A DNA stretch of 64,000 bases from Bacteroidia bacterium (GCA_030432655.1 JAUILA010000018.1:1-64000), one strand, 5' to 3'; numbered from the stretch's first letter, positions 8,349 through 18,146 are shown. Numbers and translations: made by a program. Notes: generated by a model not told the origin, from the sequence alone.

Positions 8349-9446
8349 TTAAAAGTAGCTGATAGGATTTGTTACAGTTTCCGATAATTGGAGTGCAAAT
8401 TTAGTGAATTTTTTACTTAAAATATCATAAATTAATTCTTTTGTAAATACCTCACTTTCGTAGTGTCCGATGTCGGCGATCATGACTTTCAATTCGGCGT
8501 CAAAGAACTCGTGGTATTTGATGTCTGCCGTGATAAACACATCTGCTCCGGCCCGTTTTGCATTCTCCAGCAGGAAGCTTCCGCTGCCCCCGCATACGGC
8601 AATTCGCTTCACGTATTTGCCGGCCGGTGTGGTATGGCGTATCACCGATAGTTCCATCTGATTTTTTAACTGTTTAAGGAAGGCCGATGGTTCCATGATC
8701 TCGGGTAAATCACCGATCATGCCGGCGCCGGTATCCTGGTTGATATTGTTCAGCGTACTGAGGTAGTAGGCAACTTCCTCATAGGGATGACTTTCATGAA
8801 GTGCTGAAATCACTTTTGACTCATGGCTCGCTGGTAAAATTACTTCCAGCCTCATTTCAGTTACCTGTTCGTATTCCATGGCCGAACCAATGGTCGGGGT
8901 GGCATCCTCATTAGGCCGGAAGGTGCCGGTTCCTTTCAGCTGAAAACTGCATTGGTCATAGTTTCCGATATTGCCGGCACCAGCTTTCCACAATGCTTCC
9001 GTCACAGCATCCAGCTGCGGTAGTGGTACGAACGTAACCAGCTTCAATAATTCCCCTTTTTTAGGAGCAAGGATTCTAGTATTCTCCAGGCCCAGCTTTT
9101 GCGCTATCTTGTGGTTCACCCCGGATCGAATGTTATCCAGGTTGGTGTGGATGGCATACACGGCGATGTCATTTCGGATGGCATCAATAACCGTACGTTC
9201 GACATAATTCTTCCCTGTTAGACTTTTCAGTCCCCTGAATATAACAGGGTGATGGGATACGATCATATTGCAACCCTTATTCACCGCTTCGGCCACGACT
9301 TCCTCAGTTGTGTCCAGGGTAATGAGCACACCAGTCACTTCTGCATCGCGGTCTCCTGTCAGTAGTCCGGAATTATCGTAGGATTCCTGCAATGACTTTG
9401 GAGCAAGATTCTCCAAATGGGCAATAACATCTTTGATTTTAGCCAT
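8349..9446 (-). CDS. Nif3-like dinuclear metal centre protein
   Basis: GTP cyclohydrolase I type 2 / NIF3 family, about 365 residues. Metal-binding histidines and acids appear in SHHPVIFRG, AIHTNLDNI and, near the end, ADIGHYESE, the usual split dinuclear site. The middle insert (roughly 130-240, with HPYEEVAYY) is the CutA-like domain found in longer bacterial members. The biochemical role of the family is unsettled. I use ATG 9446 (MAKIKDVI), because the longer frame would begin upstream of the -7 box at 9471-9478. It is followed at 3 bases by its usual coiled-coil partner. Confidence 0.92.
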   Translation of the reverse strand: MAKIKDVIAHLENLAPKSLQESYDNSGLLTGDRDAEVTGVLITLDTTEEVVAEAVNKGCNMIVSHHPVIFRGLKSLTGKNYVERTVIDAIRNDIAVYAIHTNLDNIRSGVNHKIAQKLGLENTRILAPKKGELLKLVTFVPLPQLDAVTEALWKAGAGNIGNYDQCSFQLKGTGTFRPNEDATPTIGSAMEYEQVTEMRLEVILPASHESKVISALHESHPYEEVAYYLSTLNNINQDTGAGMIGDLPEIMEPSAFLKQLKNQMELSVIRHTTPAGKYVKRIAVCGGSGSFLLENAKRAGADVFITADIKYHEFFDAELKVMIADIGHYESEVFTKELIYDILSKKFTKFALQLSETVTNPISYF

Positions 9447-9470
9447 ATTTGACCAATTTTGTGAACAACT

Positions 9471-9478
9471 CAAAGTTA
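9471..9478 (-). promoter_or_regulatory. -7 box (TAACTTTG) for nif3 unit
   Basis: Exact TAnnTTTG on the minus strand, 24 bases before ATG 9446. The 60-base gap is shared with divergent lpxK, for which I see no equally good box. Confidence 0.55.
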
Positions 9479-9506
9479 TGGAAATTATTCTCCTCACAGA
9501 ATCTTC

Positions 9507-10541
9507 ATGGATCTTTTAGGATTGTTACTAAGACCCTTTTCCTGGATGTATGGAGGCATCATGCAATTCCGGAATTATCTGTATGACCGGGACCTGCGAA
9601 AGTCCTTTCATTTTGACAGTTGCGTAATAAGTGTGGGGAATCTTTCTGTCGGCGGTTCCGGGAAAACGCCGATGACCGAATACCTGATCCGGATGTTTTC
9701 TAAAAAATACGAAGTATCAACACTCAGCCGTGGGTATGGCAGAAAAACACGTGGTTTCCGGATGGCCCGGGAGAATGACAGTGCCGGCACCATCGGCGAC
9801 GAACCGTTCCAGTATTTTACAAAGTTCAGCGATATACATGTAGCCGTGGGAGAACGCCGGGCGCTGGCAATTCCGTTCATCCTGGCGGAAGAGCCAGGGA
9901 CTGACATCATCCTGATGGACGACGCCTACCAGCACCGTTCAGTGCTGCCCGATTTTCAAATCCTGGTTACGGAATTCTCCAGACCTTTTTATAATGACCA
10001 TGTCATGCCTTCAGGCCGCTTGCGTGAAAAAAGAAAAGGTGCCCGACGGGCAGATGCCATCGTGATAACCAAATGTCCGGACGAACTCGATGTTTCGATT
10101 CAGGCCCAAATGCGAAAGGAAACAGGTCGGTACGCACCTGGTGTTCCGTTATATTTTACCGCTATCAACTATGGGTTGCCAGTGGCGGCTTCAGGCGTAT
10201 TCAAAAAAAACCAACCCCTGGTGATGGTCACAGGTATTGCAGACCCTGCTCCGCTGGCCAGTCACCTGCAGAAGCAATATGAGGTCCGTGAACATTTGCA
10301 ATTCCCTGATCACCACTCCTTCAGTAAATCCGACATTGAAAAGATCAGTAAAAGGCTTGGTTCAAACAATGCTGCCCTGGTGACAACAGAGAAGGACCTG
10401 ATGCGATTACGGGAATCAGGTATTTGGGAAGAGCTGAATTCCTTTACCATATTGTATGTGCCTATTGAGGTTCGGTTTTTGCATGACAGGGATAAATTTG
10501 ATGCGGAGCTCCTGAAAGTAGCCGAATCAAGATGTAGTTAG
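9507..10541 (+). CDS. lpxK: Tetraacyldisaccharide 4'-kinase (lipid A)
   Basis: Phosphorylates the 4' position of the lipid A disaccharide at the inner membrane. 344 residues is normal. It has an N-terminal membrane-associated helix (FSWMYGGIMQ), the P-loop in GNLSVGGSGKTP (about 45-55), LSRGYGRKT, and the conserved DDAYQHRSV motif. TTEKDLMRL near 300 is also typical. It confirms a lipid A-bearing outer membrane. It diverges from nif3 and is followed closely by a porin gene with its own apparent promoter. Confidence 0.96.
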   Translation: MDLLGLLLRPFSWMYGGIMQFRNYLYDRDLRKSFHFDSCVISVGNLSVGGSGKTPMTEYLIRMFSKKYEVSTLSRGYGRKTRGFRMARENDSAGTIGDEPFQYFTKFSDIHVAVGERRALAIPFILAEEPGTDIILMDDAYQHRSVLPDFQILVTEFSRPFYNDHVMPSGRLREKRKGARRADAIVITKCPDELDVSIQAQMRKETGRYAPGVPLYFTAINYGLPVAASGVFKKNQPLVMVTGIADPAPLASHLQKQYEVREHLQFPDHHSFSKSDIEKISKRLGSNNAALVTTEKDLMRLRESGIWEELNSFTILYVPIEVRFLHDRDKFDAELLKVAESRCS

Positions 10542-10552
10542 GTCAATTTAGT

Positions 10553-10560
10553 TAATTTTG
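10553..10560 (+). promoter_or_regulatory. -7 box (TAATTTTG) abutting porin start
   Basis: Exact TAnnTTTG ending only 4 bases before GTG 10565, so the transcript would begin at or next to the start codon. No good -33 TTTG is visible. Confidence 0.45.
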
Positions 10561-10564
10561 CCGC

Positions 10565-12499
10565 GTGAGAAATTTTTTAACAGGCAGTCTGTTACTTTTT
10601 ATTTTGCTGTTACCGCTGGTGGACAGTACCGCACAAATCATTGATGTGCAGGATGAAAAGGAAGAAGACAGGCGCGGATCACGTATCCTGGATGATACCA
10701 CAAAGCAGGTTTATGGTCCGACTACCACCCGTTTTTATACACAGCCTTCCGTGAAATTCAACCGGCCTGAGTTTAATTTCATTGATACTGCGGTAACCAA
10801 CCTTCATCGTTACTGGGTGGTGCCCGAGTCCGGATACATGTACCAGAATCTCGGAAACATCGGAACCGCTCTGAACCCGATATTTCCGGTATTGCCTGAC
10901 CAGATCGGGGCAACTTCGGGCATTTCCATATATGATTCCTATTACAGCGGAACGGATGATATTCGCTATTACGATACCAAATCGCCATACAGTAAGTTCA
11001 GGATAATCTGGGGCGGCCAGGGGCGCGCGATTACGGAAGCCAGGTATTCCCGAAATATCAACGAGCGTATCAATTTTGGGTTCAGGTATCACGGCTACTT
11101 TATTGATAAGCAGATTGAGCGCCAGGGGCGGGGCGACCGAAATGCACAGGGGGTATATTATGACCTTCACGGCAGTTATATATCGCCTAACGGGAGGTAC
11201 CGCGCCCTGGGATATTTTAACCGGAACCGGCACGTGGTTCAGGAATACGGTGGTGTGGTTTCGGAAACAGGCGACCCGGATGATCCTCAGTTTTTTGATG
11301 AGAACCGGCAGATCGCGCTTCGGTCTGCTGAAACCGTCGAGTTGCGAACGAATTACCATTTGTATCAACAGTACACCATTGGCAAAATCGCTCAGTTGTA
11401 CCATGAATTTGACCGGTACAAACAACAGAATGATTTCAATGATGAAAACCTGAATGACACTTATTTCACCGAGGTGTATATTGATTCCCTGCCGGTCCGT
11501 GACCGGTCGAAAATCGTTCTTTACGTGAATGAGGCAGGTATTAAAGGGGACGCCGGAAAGACATTTTACAGCTTTTATTACAAGGCCCGCCAGGTGAATT
11601 ACGAATACAAATACATCGTGGAGGACTCACTGGATTTCGACACAAATTACCTTGAGAGCTTCGGGGGGTTCAACTTGCGTTTTGGCAATGACAGCCTGAG
11701 TTACATTGAAGCATTTGGGGAATTGCAGTTGAAAGGCAATTACAGGCTGGGTGGAAGGATCAGGAATTCATGGTTTCACGCGGAGGCAATCAGCACGGGA
11801 AACGAACCAACCTATATGCAGAAGGCATACCTGGGTAGTCACAATGCGTGGGTCAATGATTTTGATCTCCCCGTTTCCACGCGTTTTTCTGCCGGGTTCC
11901 GGATCCCGCTCGGACCATTATTGCTTGAGCCTGATATGTCCTACGGATTGTATACCAATTACATTTACTTCAGGGAATACCCCATAATAATTGAACAGGA
12001 AACTGTTGGTTATAATGCGGCTCCGGTTCAGGCCGGGGGTGACATAAGTGTGATAAGTCCGCAATTAAAGTTCACACTTAATTTTTTCAGGAGAATGACA
12101 CTCTCCACCACGGTCAGATATACAAATGTCAGCGGTTCTTCAGCTGAGGCCATACAGGTTCCCGAGTTATTTACACTTACCCAGCTTGCCTATCACAATA
12201 TTCTGTTTAAAGGCAATCTTGAAATACAAACCGGATTTGATATCCTGTGGAAATCCGATTATTATGCACTGGGATATGACCCTGCCATCATGCAGTATTA
12301 TGTACAGGACCGGTTCGAAGTATACAGCTATCCGGTTATTGACTTTTTTGTAAACGGAAAGGTCAACAGGGGGAGGTTTTTCCTGAAGGTCAATAATATA
12401 TATGAGTTATTCTCCGACGGCGGGTATTTTGCCACTCCTTACTATCCCGGGCAGACAACCGTCTTTGATTTTGGTGTAGACTGGTCTTTTTATGATTGA
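10565..12499 (+). CDS. Putative outer-membrane porin (Porin_10-like)
   Basis: 644 residues with a signal peptide (hydrophobic 8-22, then STAQ). The rest is rich in alternating aromatic/polar beta strands and Gly/Asn/Tyr turns and ends with an aromatic residue pattern (VDWSFYD), as in outer-membrane barrels. It matches the Bacteroidota putative-porin family typified by conserved FNFIDTAVTNLHRYWV near the N-terminus. Substrate unknown. GTG 10565 is the only in-frame start that keeps the whole signal peptide. It overlaps miaE by 8 bases. Confidence 0.82.
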   Translation: MRNFLTGSLLLFILLLPLVDSTAQIIDVQDEKEEDRRGSRILDDTTKQVYGPTTTRFYTQPSVKFNRPEFNFIDTAVTNLHRYWVVPESGYMYQNLGNIGTALNPIFPVLPDQIGATSGISIYDSYYSGTDDIRYYDTKSPYSKFRIIWGGQGRAITEARYSRNINERINFGFRYHGYFIDKQIERQGRGDRNAQGVYYDLHGSYISPNGRYRALGYFNRNRHVVQEYGGVVSETGDPDDPQFFDENRQIALRSAETVELRTNYHLYQQYTIGKIAQLYHEFDRYKQQNDFNDENLNDTYFTEVYIDSLPVRDRSKIVLYVNEAGIKGDAGKTFYSFYYKARQVNYEYKYIVEDSLDFDTNYLESFGGFNLRFGNDSLSYIEAFGELQLKGNYRLGGRIRNSWFHAEAISTGNEPTYMQKAYLGSHNAWVNDFDLPVSTRFSAGFRIPLGPLLLEPDMSYGLYTNYIYFREYPIIIEQETVGYNAAPVQAGGDISVISPQLKFTLNFFRRMTLSTTVRYTNVSGSSAEAIQVPELFTLTQLAYHNILFKGNLEIQTGFDILWKSDYYALGYDPAIMQYYVQDRFEVYSYPVIDFFVNGKVNRGRFFLKVNNIYELFSDGGYFATPYYPGQTTVFDFGVDWSFYD

Positions 12500-13097
12500 G
12501 GAAAACGAAAAGCAGGTATTAGGGCTTCAGTTGCCAACAGATCCGCGCTGGGCAGATATTGCTTCCATGCACCTGGAAGACATCCTGGTGGATCACGCGT
12601 TTTGTGAGCAAAAAGCAGCTACAAGCTGTATTTCACTGATAGTAAAATTTCCGGATAAAAAGGAAGTCGTGGATACGCTGACCCCAATTGTCGCCGAAGA
12701 ATGGGCCCATTTTGAACGTGTACTGGATCAGCTGAATAAAAGAGGTTATTCACTCGGACATAAACGACGTGACGAATACGTAGCCGCGCTGGGTAAAATT
12801 GAAAAAAAGGGAGGCAGCCGCGAAACACAGCTCGTGGAGAAACTACTGTTCAATGCGCTGATAGAAGCACGCAGTTGTGAGCGGTTCAGACTTTTATGGA
12901 AGAATATTCCGGATGAAGAACTGAGTAAGTTCTATTACGAACTCATGGTTTCCGAAGCGGGGCACTATAAGACCTTTATCCAGCTGGCAAAAAACTATTT
13001 ACCCGAAGAGCAGGTGATGCGTCGCTGGAAAGAGATACTTCAGGAAGAAGCCCGTATTATTGAATCGCTCGAGCCAAGACCTGACCGAATGCATTAG
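12492..13097 (+). CDS. miaE: tRNA-(ms2io6A)-hydroxylase
   Basis: Non-haem diiron monooxygenase of 201 residues that hydroxylates the isopentenyl group of ms2i6A37 in tRNA, using oxygen. Ferritin-like helices carry the metal ligands: E39 in FCEQKAA, E70/H73 in EEWAHFERV, E125 in EARSCERF, and E155/H158 in SEAGHYKTF. It starts inside the end of the porin gene (8-base overlap), and its own stop overlaps the next, opposite-strand gene by 4 bases. Confidence 0.93.
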   Translation: MIEENEKQVLGLQLPTDPRWADIASMHLEDILVDHAFCEQKAATSCISLIVKFPDKKEVVDTLTPIVAEEWAHFERVLDQLNKRGYSLGHKRRDEYVAALGKIEKKGGSRETQLVEKLLFNALIEARSCERFRLLWKNIPDEELSKFYYELMVSEAGHYKTFIQLAKNYLPEEQVMRRWKEILQEEARIIESLEPRPDRMH

Positions 13098-14353
13098 GTT
13101 TTTTGCTTCTTCTTTCTTGCGGCCGGGAACAGGATGTTGTTCAATATGAGCCTGTACCCGGGAGAGTTAGGATGCAGGTTCAGGTCAGTAGGTTCTTCGT
13201 TGACCATGTGCTGGTAGTCCTCAGGGTCATGACCGCCATAAAATGTCCAGAAACCTTTTCCAAATACTCCATGCACGTATTTAACTTCTGAGATGGACCT
13301 GTTTTCCCCCATAATAACTACATCAGGCTTTACCAGGGATTTCTTGTACCCGGTGGTCTGGCCATAAAAACCTTTGATCACTTTCTGGTGATTCTGGGTG
13401 AGCATTGTTGGAATAGGATCCCATTTCGCCGAAAACTCAAAAAGGGAGAAATAGTCATTTTCTTCCCGCAAGCCACGTTCGGTAAACTGGTTGTCTATGT
13501 TGGAATACTCATATTCATACGGATCCTGCTCCAGGTAGAAATTCTCAAAGGCAAATGTATTGGAATAGTTAAGCTTTTCCTGGGCATTGGGATCAGCGGG
13601 ATCGCCATCGTACATACGCTCCGCAATATCGACTCCCTCGGCTGCCAAAGCAATATCATAGGTGTCTGTCGCAGAACACATGGCAAAAAGGAAACCGCCG
13701 CCACTGACGAACTCCCTGAATTTCTTCACAACCGCAAGCTTCAGCAGCGAAACCTTGGCAAAACCGTGCTTTCGGGCCGACGCTTCAAATTCCCTCTGCT
13801 GTTCAATATACCAGGGAAAATTCCGGTACGAGCTGTAGAATTTACCATACTGCCCCGTAAAATCTTCGTGGTGCAAATGAAGCCAGTCATACTGTGGCAG
13901 GCTGCCGTCAAGTACCTCATCGTCAAATATCACATCGTACGGAATTTCCGCATAGGTAAGGACCAGGGTAACCGCGTCATCCCAGGGTTGCTTGCTTTTT
14001 GGAGAATAGACCGCAATTTTTGGAAACTTGTCCAGCCGCATGATGTCCGTATTGGAGGATGGACTGGCGATATCGGAAACGATCTGGTTTGACTGGGCAT
14101 CACTGATCACCTGGTAACTGACCCCGCGAATGATCAATTCATTCTCGAACTTCTGGTAATATTTGAACATGAAGCTGCCACCGCGGTAATTAAGAAGCCA
14201 GTCTACTTCAATATCATTCTGAAGTACCCAGTAGGCAATGCCATAGGCTTTAAGGTGATTTGATTGTTCCTCATCCATTGGTATAAATACATAACTCGCA
14301 TAGGAGTACCCAAATCCGAACAGTATAATCGCCGTTAATAGTAATCGCCTCAT
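13094..14353 (-). CDS. Periplasmic GATase-like protein, commonly named 'asparagine synthetase B' in Bacteroidota
   Basis: About 419 residues beginning with a signal peptide (MRRLLLTAIILFGFGYSYAS). Conserved strings such as IPMDEEQSNHLKAYG, VDWLLNYRGGSFM, KIAVYSPKSKQPWDDAVTLVLTYAEIPYD and GGGFLFAMCSATDTYDIALAAEGVD match a widespread Bacteroidota family. The last resembles the nucleophile elbow of class I glutamine-amidotransferase-like folds (Cys in AMCSAT). It has neither the N-terminal Cys nucleophile nor the ATP-pyrophosphatase domain of real AsnB, so that name is misleading; function unknown. I use ATG 14353 (ATG 14359 is an alternative) because both follow a TAGATTTA box and give an intact signal peptide. 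Confidence 0.75.
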   Translation of the reverse strand: MRRLLLTAIILFGFGYSYASYVFIPMDEEQSNHLKAYGIAYWVLQNDIEVDWLLNYRGGSFMFKYYQKFENELIIRGVSYQVISDAQSNQIVSDIASPSSNTDIMRLDKFPKIAVYSPKSKQPWDDAVTLVLTYAEIPYDVIFDDEVLDGSLPQYDWLHLHHEDFTGQYGKFYSSYRNFPWYIEQQREFEASARKHGFAKVSLLKLAVVKKFREFVSGGGFLFAMCSATDTYDIALAAEGVDIAERMYDGDPADPNAQEKLNYSNTFAFENFYLEQDPYEYEYSNIDNQFTERGLREENDYFSLFEFSAKWDPIPTMLTQNHQKVIKGFYGQTTGYKKSLVKPDVVIMGENRSISEVKYVHGVFGKGFWTFYGGHDPEDYQHMVNEEPTDLNLHPNSPGYRLILNNILFPAARKKKQKT

Positions 14354-14374
14354 AAACATCAAAATTTCACCAGT

Positions 14375-14382
14375 TAAATCTA
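14375..14382 (-). promoter_or_regulatory. Possible -7 box (TAGATTTA)
   Basis: One mismatch to TAnnTTTG on the minus strand, 21 bases before ATG 14353 of the GATase-like gene. Confidence 0.3.
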
Positions 14383-14463
14383 CCGATAAAACGTGATTTT
14401 GCCTAATCACGGAATATCCTTACCCGTCAACAACTGAATTAACTATATTAGTTTCATCGAACT

Positions 14464-15699
14464 ATGGATTTGGCAGAGAACATACGGGAAGGACTGAAAT
14501 CAATCAAGGCAAATTTACTGCGTACCGTTCTGACGGCATTGATTATTACCTTTGGCATCACGGCACTTGTGGGAATTCTTACCGCTATCGATGGGATTCA
14601 GTATTCCGTGACGGACAACCTGGCAGATGTAGGACTCAGAAATTTCGATATCAGGAACAAGCGCACTTCCCAGATTCAGGGTGGGCGCAGCCAGCGGGTT
14701 TACGAAGACCTGAAACTTCATCAGTTTGAAGAGTTTAGTGAGCTCTATTCAATACAGTCCAACATAAGCATCGAAACCAGTCTCACCGGAATCGCTGAGA
14801 TCAAGCGCGGATCGCTAAAAACCAATCCGAATGTCCGTATTACAGGTGGAAACGAACAAACTCTTGCCTTGCAGGGGCTTGAAATTATCCGCGGACGGAA
14901 TTTTTCAGGACTGGAAGTCCAGAATGGTTCGAATGTGGCCATACTTGGAGCGACGGTCTGGAATAAATTATTGAACAGTCCGGATTCACTGGACGACGCT
15001 GAAATAACCTACCGTGGCACACGCTATAAGGTTATCGGGCTCCTGGAAGAGAAAGGTAGTTTTGGCCGTGGCGGCGGACCTGACAATACAGTCTTTCTTC
15101 CATATAAAAATACCATGAACCAGGCCGACGGCCGAAGCATTCCGGCATCGATGATTGTAGGTATTCCGGAAGGTGTTGATATGGATATTGCTATGGGGGA
15201 AGCGACCTTACTGATGCGCAAGATCAGGAGGGATCCGGTTGGAAGGGAAGATTCATTTGAAATAAACCAAAGCCAGTCAGTTGCCGAAACCATGGAAGAG
15301 ATTTCCAGCAGATTGCGTATAGGCGGATTTACGGTCAGTTTTATTACCCTGCTGGGTGCATGTATCGCCCTGATGAACATCATGCTGGTGACCGTCACCG
15401 AACGTACAAGGGAGATCGGGATACGAAAGGCGCTTGGAGCCACCACGATGCGCATTCGCCAGCAGTTTCTGATAGAGGCCATTGTTATTTGCCTGCTCGG
15501 AGGCATTGCAGGAGTGCTGCTTGGTATTCTTGCCGGAAACCTGACCGCCCGTCTGATGGATATTAACCGGATCGTGATCCCCTGGGTCTGGATGTTCGTG
15601 GGTATCGTGGTTTGTGTGGTGGTCGGACTGATCAGCGGATACTACCCGGCGAGCAAAGCCTCCCGGATGGATCCGATAGAATCCCTCAGATTCGAATAA
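14464..15699 (+). CDS. MacB/FtsX-type ABC transporter permease
   Basis: 411 residues: one transmembrane segment (about 20-42), a large periplasmic MacB-PCD domain (about 45-270), then three membrane segments in the FtsX domain (about 285-405) with the family string TERTREIGIRKALGA after the second helix. Such permeases move lipoproteins, peptides or drugs or transmit mechanical force, with a separate ATPase. No ATPase gene is next to it here, so its partner is elsewhere. The end YYPASKASRMDPIESLRFE is typical. Confidence 0.9.
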   Translation: MDLAENIREGLKSIKANLLRTVLTALIITFGITALVGILTAIDGIQYSVTDNLADVGLRNFDIRNKRTSQIQGGRSQRVYEDLKLHQFEEFSELYSIQSNISIETSLTGIAEIKRGSLKTNPNVRITGGNEQTLALQGLEIIRGRNFSGLEVQNGSNVAILGATVWNKLLNSPDSLDDAEITYRGTRYKVIGLLEEKGSFGRGGGPDNTVFLPYKNTMNQADGRSIPASMIVGIPEGVDMDIAMGEATLLMRKIRRDPVGREDSFEINQSQSVAETMEEISSRLRIGGFTVSFITLLGACIALMNIMLVTVTERTREIGIRKALGATTMRIRQQFLIEAIVICLLGGIAGVLLGILAGNLTARLMDINRIVIPWVWMFVGIVVCVVVGLISGYYPASKASRMDPIESLRFE

Positions 15700-15809
15700 T
15701 ACTCCCCAGCCACCTGTTTTCCGCATCTTTAAACGGCCTTTGAGGTTACCTGAAGCAGGTTTTCCTGATATACAGTGTTAGTTTTTGAGTTTGACCTGAC
15801 GCTGTTTAC

Positions 15810-18119
15810 ATGAGAAACATATTTTTTGTCAGCCTGCTGCTACTGATAGCAGGTACTGTATACGCACAATCCGATCTGAATACCGCAGATCGATATTTCA
15901 AATTACGAAGTTACGACAAGGCGCTGCCGATTTACCAGGAAGCAATCGCCGGAGGAGTGGATGATCCTATGGTGCATTATCGTCTGGCGTTATGCTATGA
16001 TGAGGAAGAAGCCACCGAAGACCGGATCCGGGCCATTCCCCATTTCGAAAAAGTGCTTCAGTCTGATATGAAGCAATTTCATGATCAGGTCAATATGCGT
16101 CTTGGAGAATTGTATTTGTGGGACGGACAGCTGGACAAGGCCCAGCAAACGCTGAAGGATTTCAGGAAAACGATAAAATCAGACCAGAAGCTCATTAAGG
16201 AAATTGACGCCACACTGGAAATGGTGTCAAACGCAAGGAAATATATGTCACAACCCAGGGATGTGAAAGTGAACAACCCGGGGTCAATGATCAACTCTTC
16301 ACTTACCGAGTATAACCCGGTGGTTTCCGCCGATCAGGCAGTAATGGCTTTTACCAAGCTTCGTCCGAATGACGGCAAGACCAGGACCACGGATAAATTT
16401 ATCGAGGAGATTTATTTCGCCCGGAAAAGTGCCGGTGGCTGGACACAACCTGTCCTCATTGACATCGCTTCAGAATACAATGTCGGGACGGCCGGAATAT
16501 CTTCAGACGGACAGCATATGCTGATCTTTATTGGTGGTCCCGATGGGACTGGCGACCTGTATATGATCGATAAGCGGGGCGAATCGTGGACGAAACCAGC
16601 ACCGCTGGGACCAGCCATCAATTCAAAATACCTGGAATCAACCGGAAGTATCACTCCCGATGGTAAGACGATCTATTTTGCCAGTAACCGTCCGCAAGGG
16701 TACGGTGGTTTGGATATTTACGTCTCACATAAGAACGAGGACGGAACCTGGGGCAGGGCTGAAAACCTTGGACCGACTGTAAATACAGCGGCAGATGAAG
16801 ACGCGCCGTTCATTCACCCGGACCAGTGGACCTTGTACTTTACCTCGAATGGCAAAGGCAGCATGGGCGGAAGGGATATTTTTCTGACCAGGCTGTTTAA
16901 TGAGGAATGGACAGCGCCGGAGAATCTTGGTTTCCCGGTCAACACTACACTGGATGATAACTATTTCACATTAAGCGCGGACGGAAGGGTCGGATATTTT
17001 TCCTCCAACCGGAAAGGTGGTACCGGCGGACAGGATATTTATTCCATAGACATGCCGGAACAGGAAACCAATATTCCTCTTACAATGATCAAAGGGAGAA
17101 TTTTGAACAGCGAAACCGGTGAACCACTTCCAACAACCATATATATGGTGGATAATTCATCGGGCGAGAAACTTGATTTTGTGTATCAGCCGGACCCTGT
17201 GACTGGTGACTATCTGATTATTCTCCCGCCATCAGGAAATTATGATATGATCATTGAGTCTGAAGGATTTTTACCTTACACCCTGAATATTAACGTGCCG
17301 GGTCAGACCTATTTCTATGAACTCTATCAGCAGATTATGCTCGAAGAGATCAGGCAGTTTGATGTGGTCGTTGGTCAGCGTGTAGAGGTGCGTAATGCAT
17401 TTTATGACACCCACGAAGAAGCTGTTGCAGACCTGCACAAATCACATGAGGCCCGCATGGTAAGGACCGGTGAAGTGGATGCGTTTGAGTTGATGAACGA
17501 CCTGATTGCTGCCGGGGATGAAGAAGCTATTGATTATCTGCTCGAACTTGTCATGGCTGAAAATACCATTGATGAAGTTGATTTCCGGGAAGATCCGCGA
17601 GTGGAAGTGGCAGTCAGGAATTACTATTATGATGAAAGTGATGAGAGCAAATTCGAGCAGAAAGTGGTGGAAGGCACAACGATATTCTCTCTTCCTTCGA
17701 TGGAAGTGACTGAAGTGGCCGCCAGGCAAAAGGAACAGGCCAATGCGCCCGCTTCATACGATCCGAATGCACTGAAGCATCATGCGACCATTTATTTTGA
17801 CCTGGATAAGAGTGAGTTGCAGGCTTCGTATCACGATGAGCTTGCCAGACTTTACCAGCTGCTGGATAAGCATCCGGACCTGGGCGTGGAGATATCCGGG
17901 TATGCTTCTCCTGAAGGTAACGAAGAGTATAACCGGGAGCTGTCAAACCGCCGGGCCATCTCGGTACTCGACTACTTTAACCACAAAGGAGTGGTCAGGC
18001 GGAGGATCATTGCCCGCGGCTACGGAGCTACCAGTAATGAAAAAATAAGCAATGAAGAATCCAGAAAAGTGGAAGTCAGAATTGTCCCGCTCAAAGGAAT
18101 CAATGCAGTAATGCCATAA
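15810..18119 (+). CDS. OmpA-family protein with TPR, beta-propeller and regulatory domains (PorE-like layout)
   Basis: 769 residues. A signal peptide (to about 20) is followed by TPR helices (about 22-125), a PD40/WD40-like propeller (about 145-410; repeats such as GLDIYVSHKNEDGTWGRAEN and GGRDIFLTRLFNEEWTAPEN), a carboxypeptidase-regulatory-like beta domain (about 420-510), a linker, and a C-terminal OmpA peptidoglycan-binding domain (about 645-769, with a DLDKSEL strand and NRELSNRRAISVLDY). This order is that of PorE, the type IX secretion component that ties the machine to peptidoglycan, but Bacteroidota carry several paralogues, so the exact role is open. It stands alone, with 110 bases before it and no partner gene. 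Confidence 0.85.
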   Translation: MRNIFFVSLLLLIAGTVYAQSDLNTADRYFKLRSYDKALPIYQEAIAGGVDDPMVHYRLALCYDEEEATEDRIRAIPHFEKVLQSDMKQFHDQVNMRLGELYLWDGQLDKAQQTLKDFRKTIKSDQKLIKEIDATLEMVSNARKYMSQPRDVKVNNPGSMINSSLTEYNPVVSADQAVMAFTKLRPNDGKTRTTDKFIEEIYFARKSAGGWTQPVLIDIASEYNVGTAGISSDGQHMLIFIGGPDGTGDLYMIDKRGESWTKPAPLGPAINSKYLESTGSITPDGKTIYFASNRPQGYGGLDIYVSHKNEDGTWGRAENLGPTVNTAADEDAPFIHPDQWTLYFTSNGKGSMGGRDIFLTRLFNEEWTAPENLGFPVNTTLDDNYFTLSADGRVGYFSSNRKGGTGGQDIYSIDMPEQETNIPLTMIKGRILNSETGEPLPTTIYMVDNSSGEKLDFVYQPDPVTGDYLIILPPSGNYDMIIESEGFLPYTLNINVPGQTYFYELYQQIMLEEIRQFDVVVGQRVEVRNAFYDTHEEAVADLHKSHEARMVRTGEVDAFELMNDLIAAGDEEAIDYLLELVMAENTIDEVDFREDPRVEVAVRNYYYDESDESKFEQKVVEGTTIFSLPSMEVTEVAARQKEQANAPASYDPNALKHHATIYFDLDKSELQASYHDELARLYQLLDKHPDLGVEISGYASPEGNEEYNRELSNRRAISVLDYFNHKGVVRRRIIARGYGATSNEKISNEESRKVEVRIVPLKGINAVMP

Positions 18120-18146
18120 TCAACCAACGCTTTGAAAGGACGGTTC

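Noticed and set aside
10679-11425. 248-codon minus-strand open frame inside the porin gene
   Set aside because: It lies wholly within the porin coding region, with no start signal or recognisable domain.
15750-15766. ACCTG/CAGGT hairpin between the ABC permease and OmpA genes
   Set aside because: Five-base stem with a 3-base loop and only four T after it; too weak to call.
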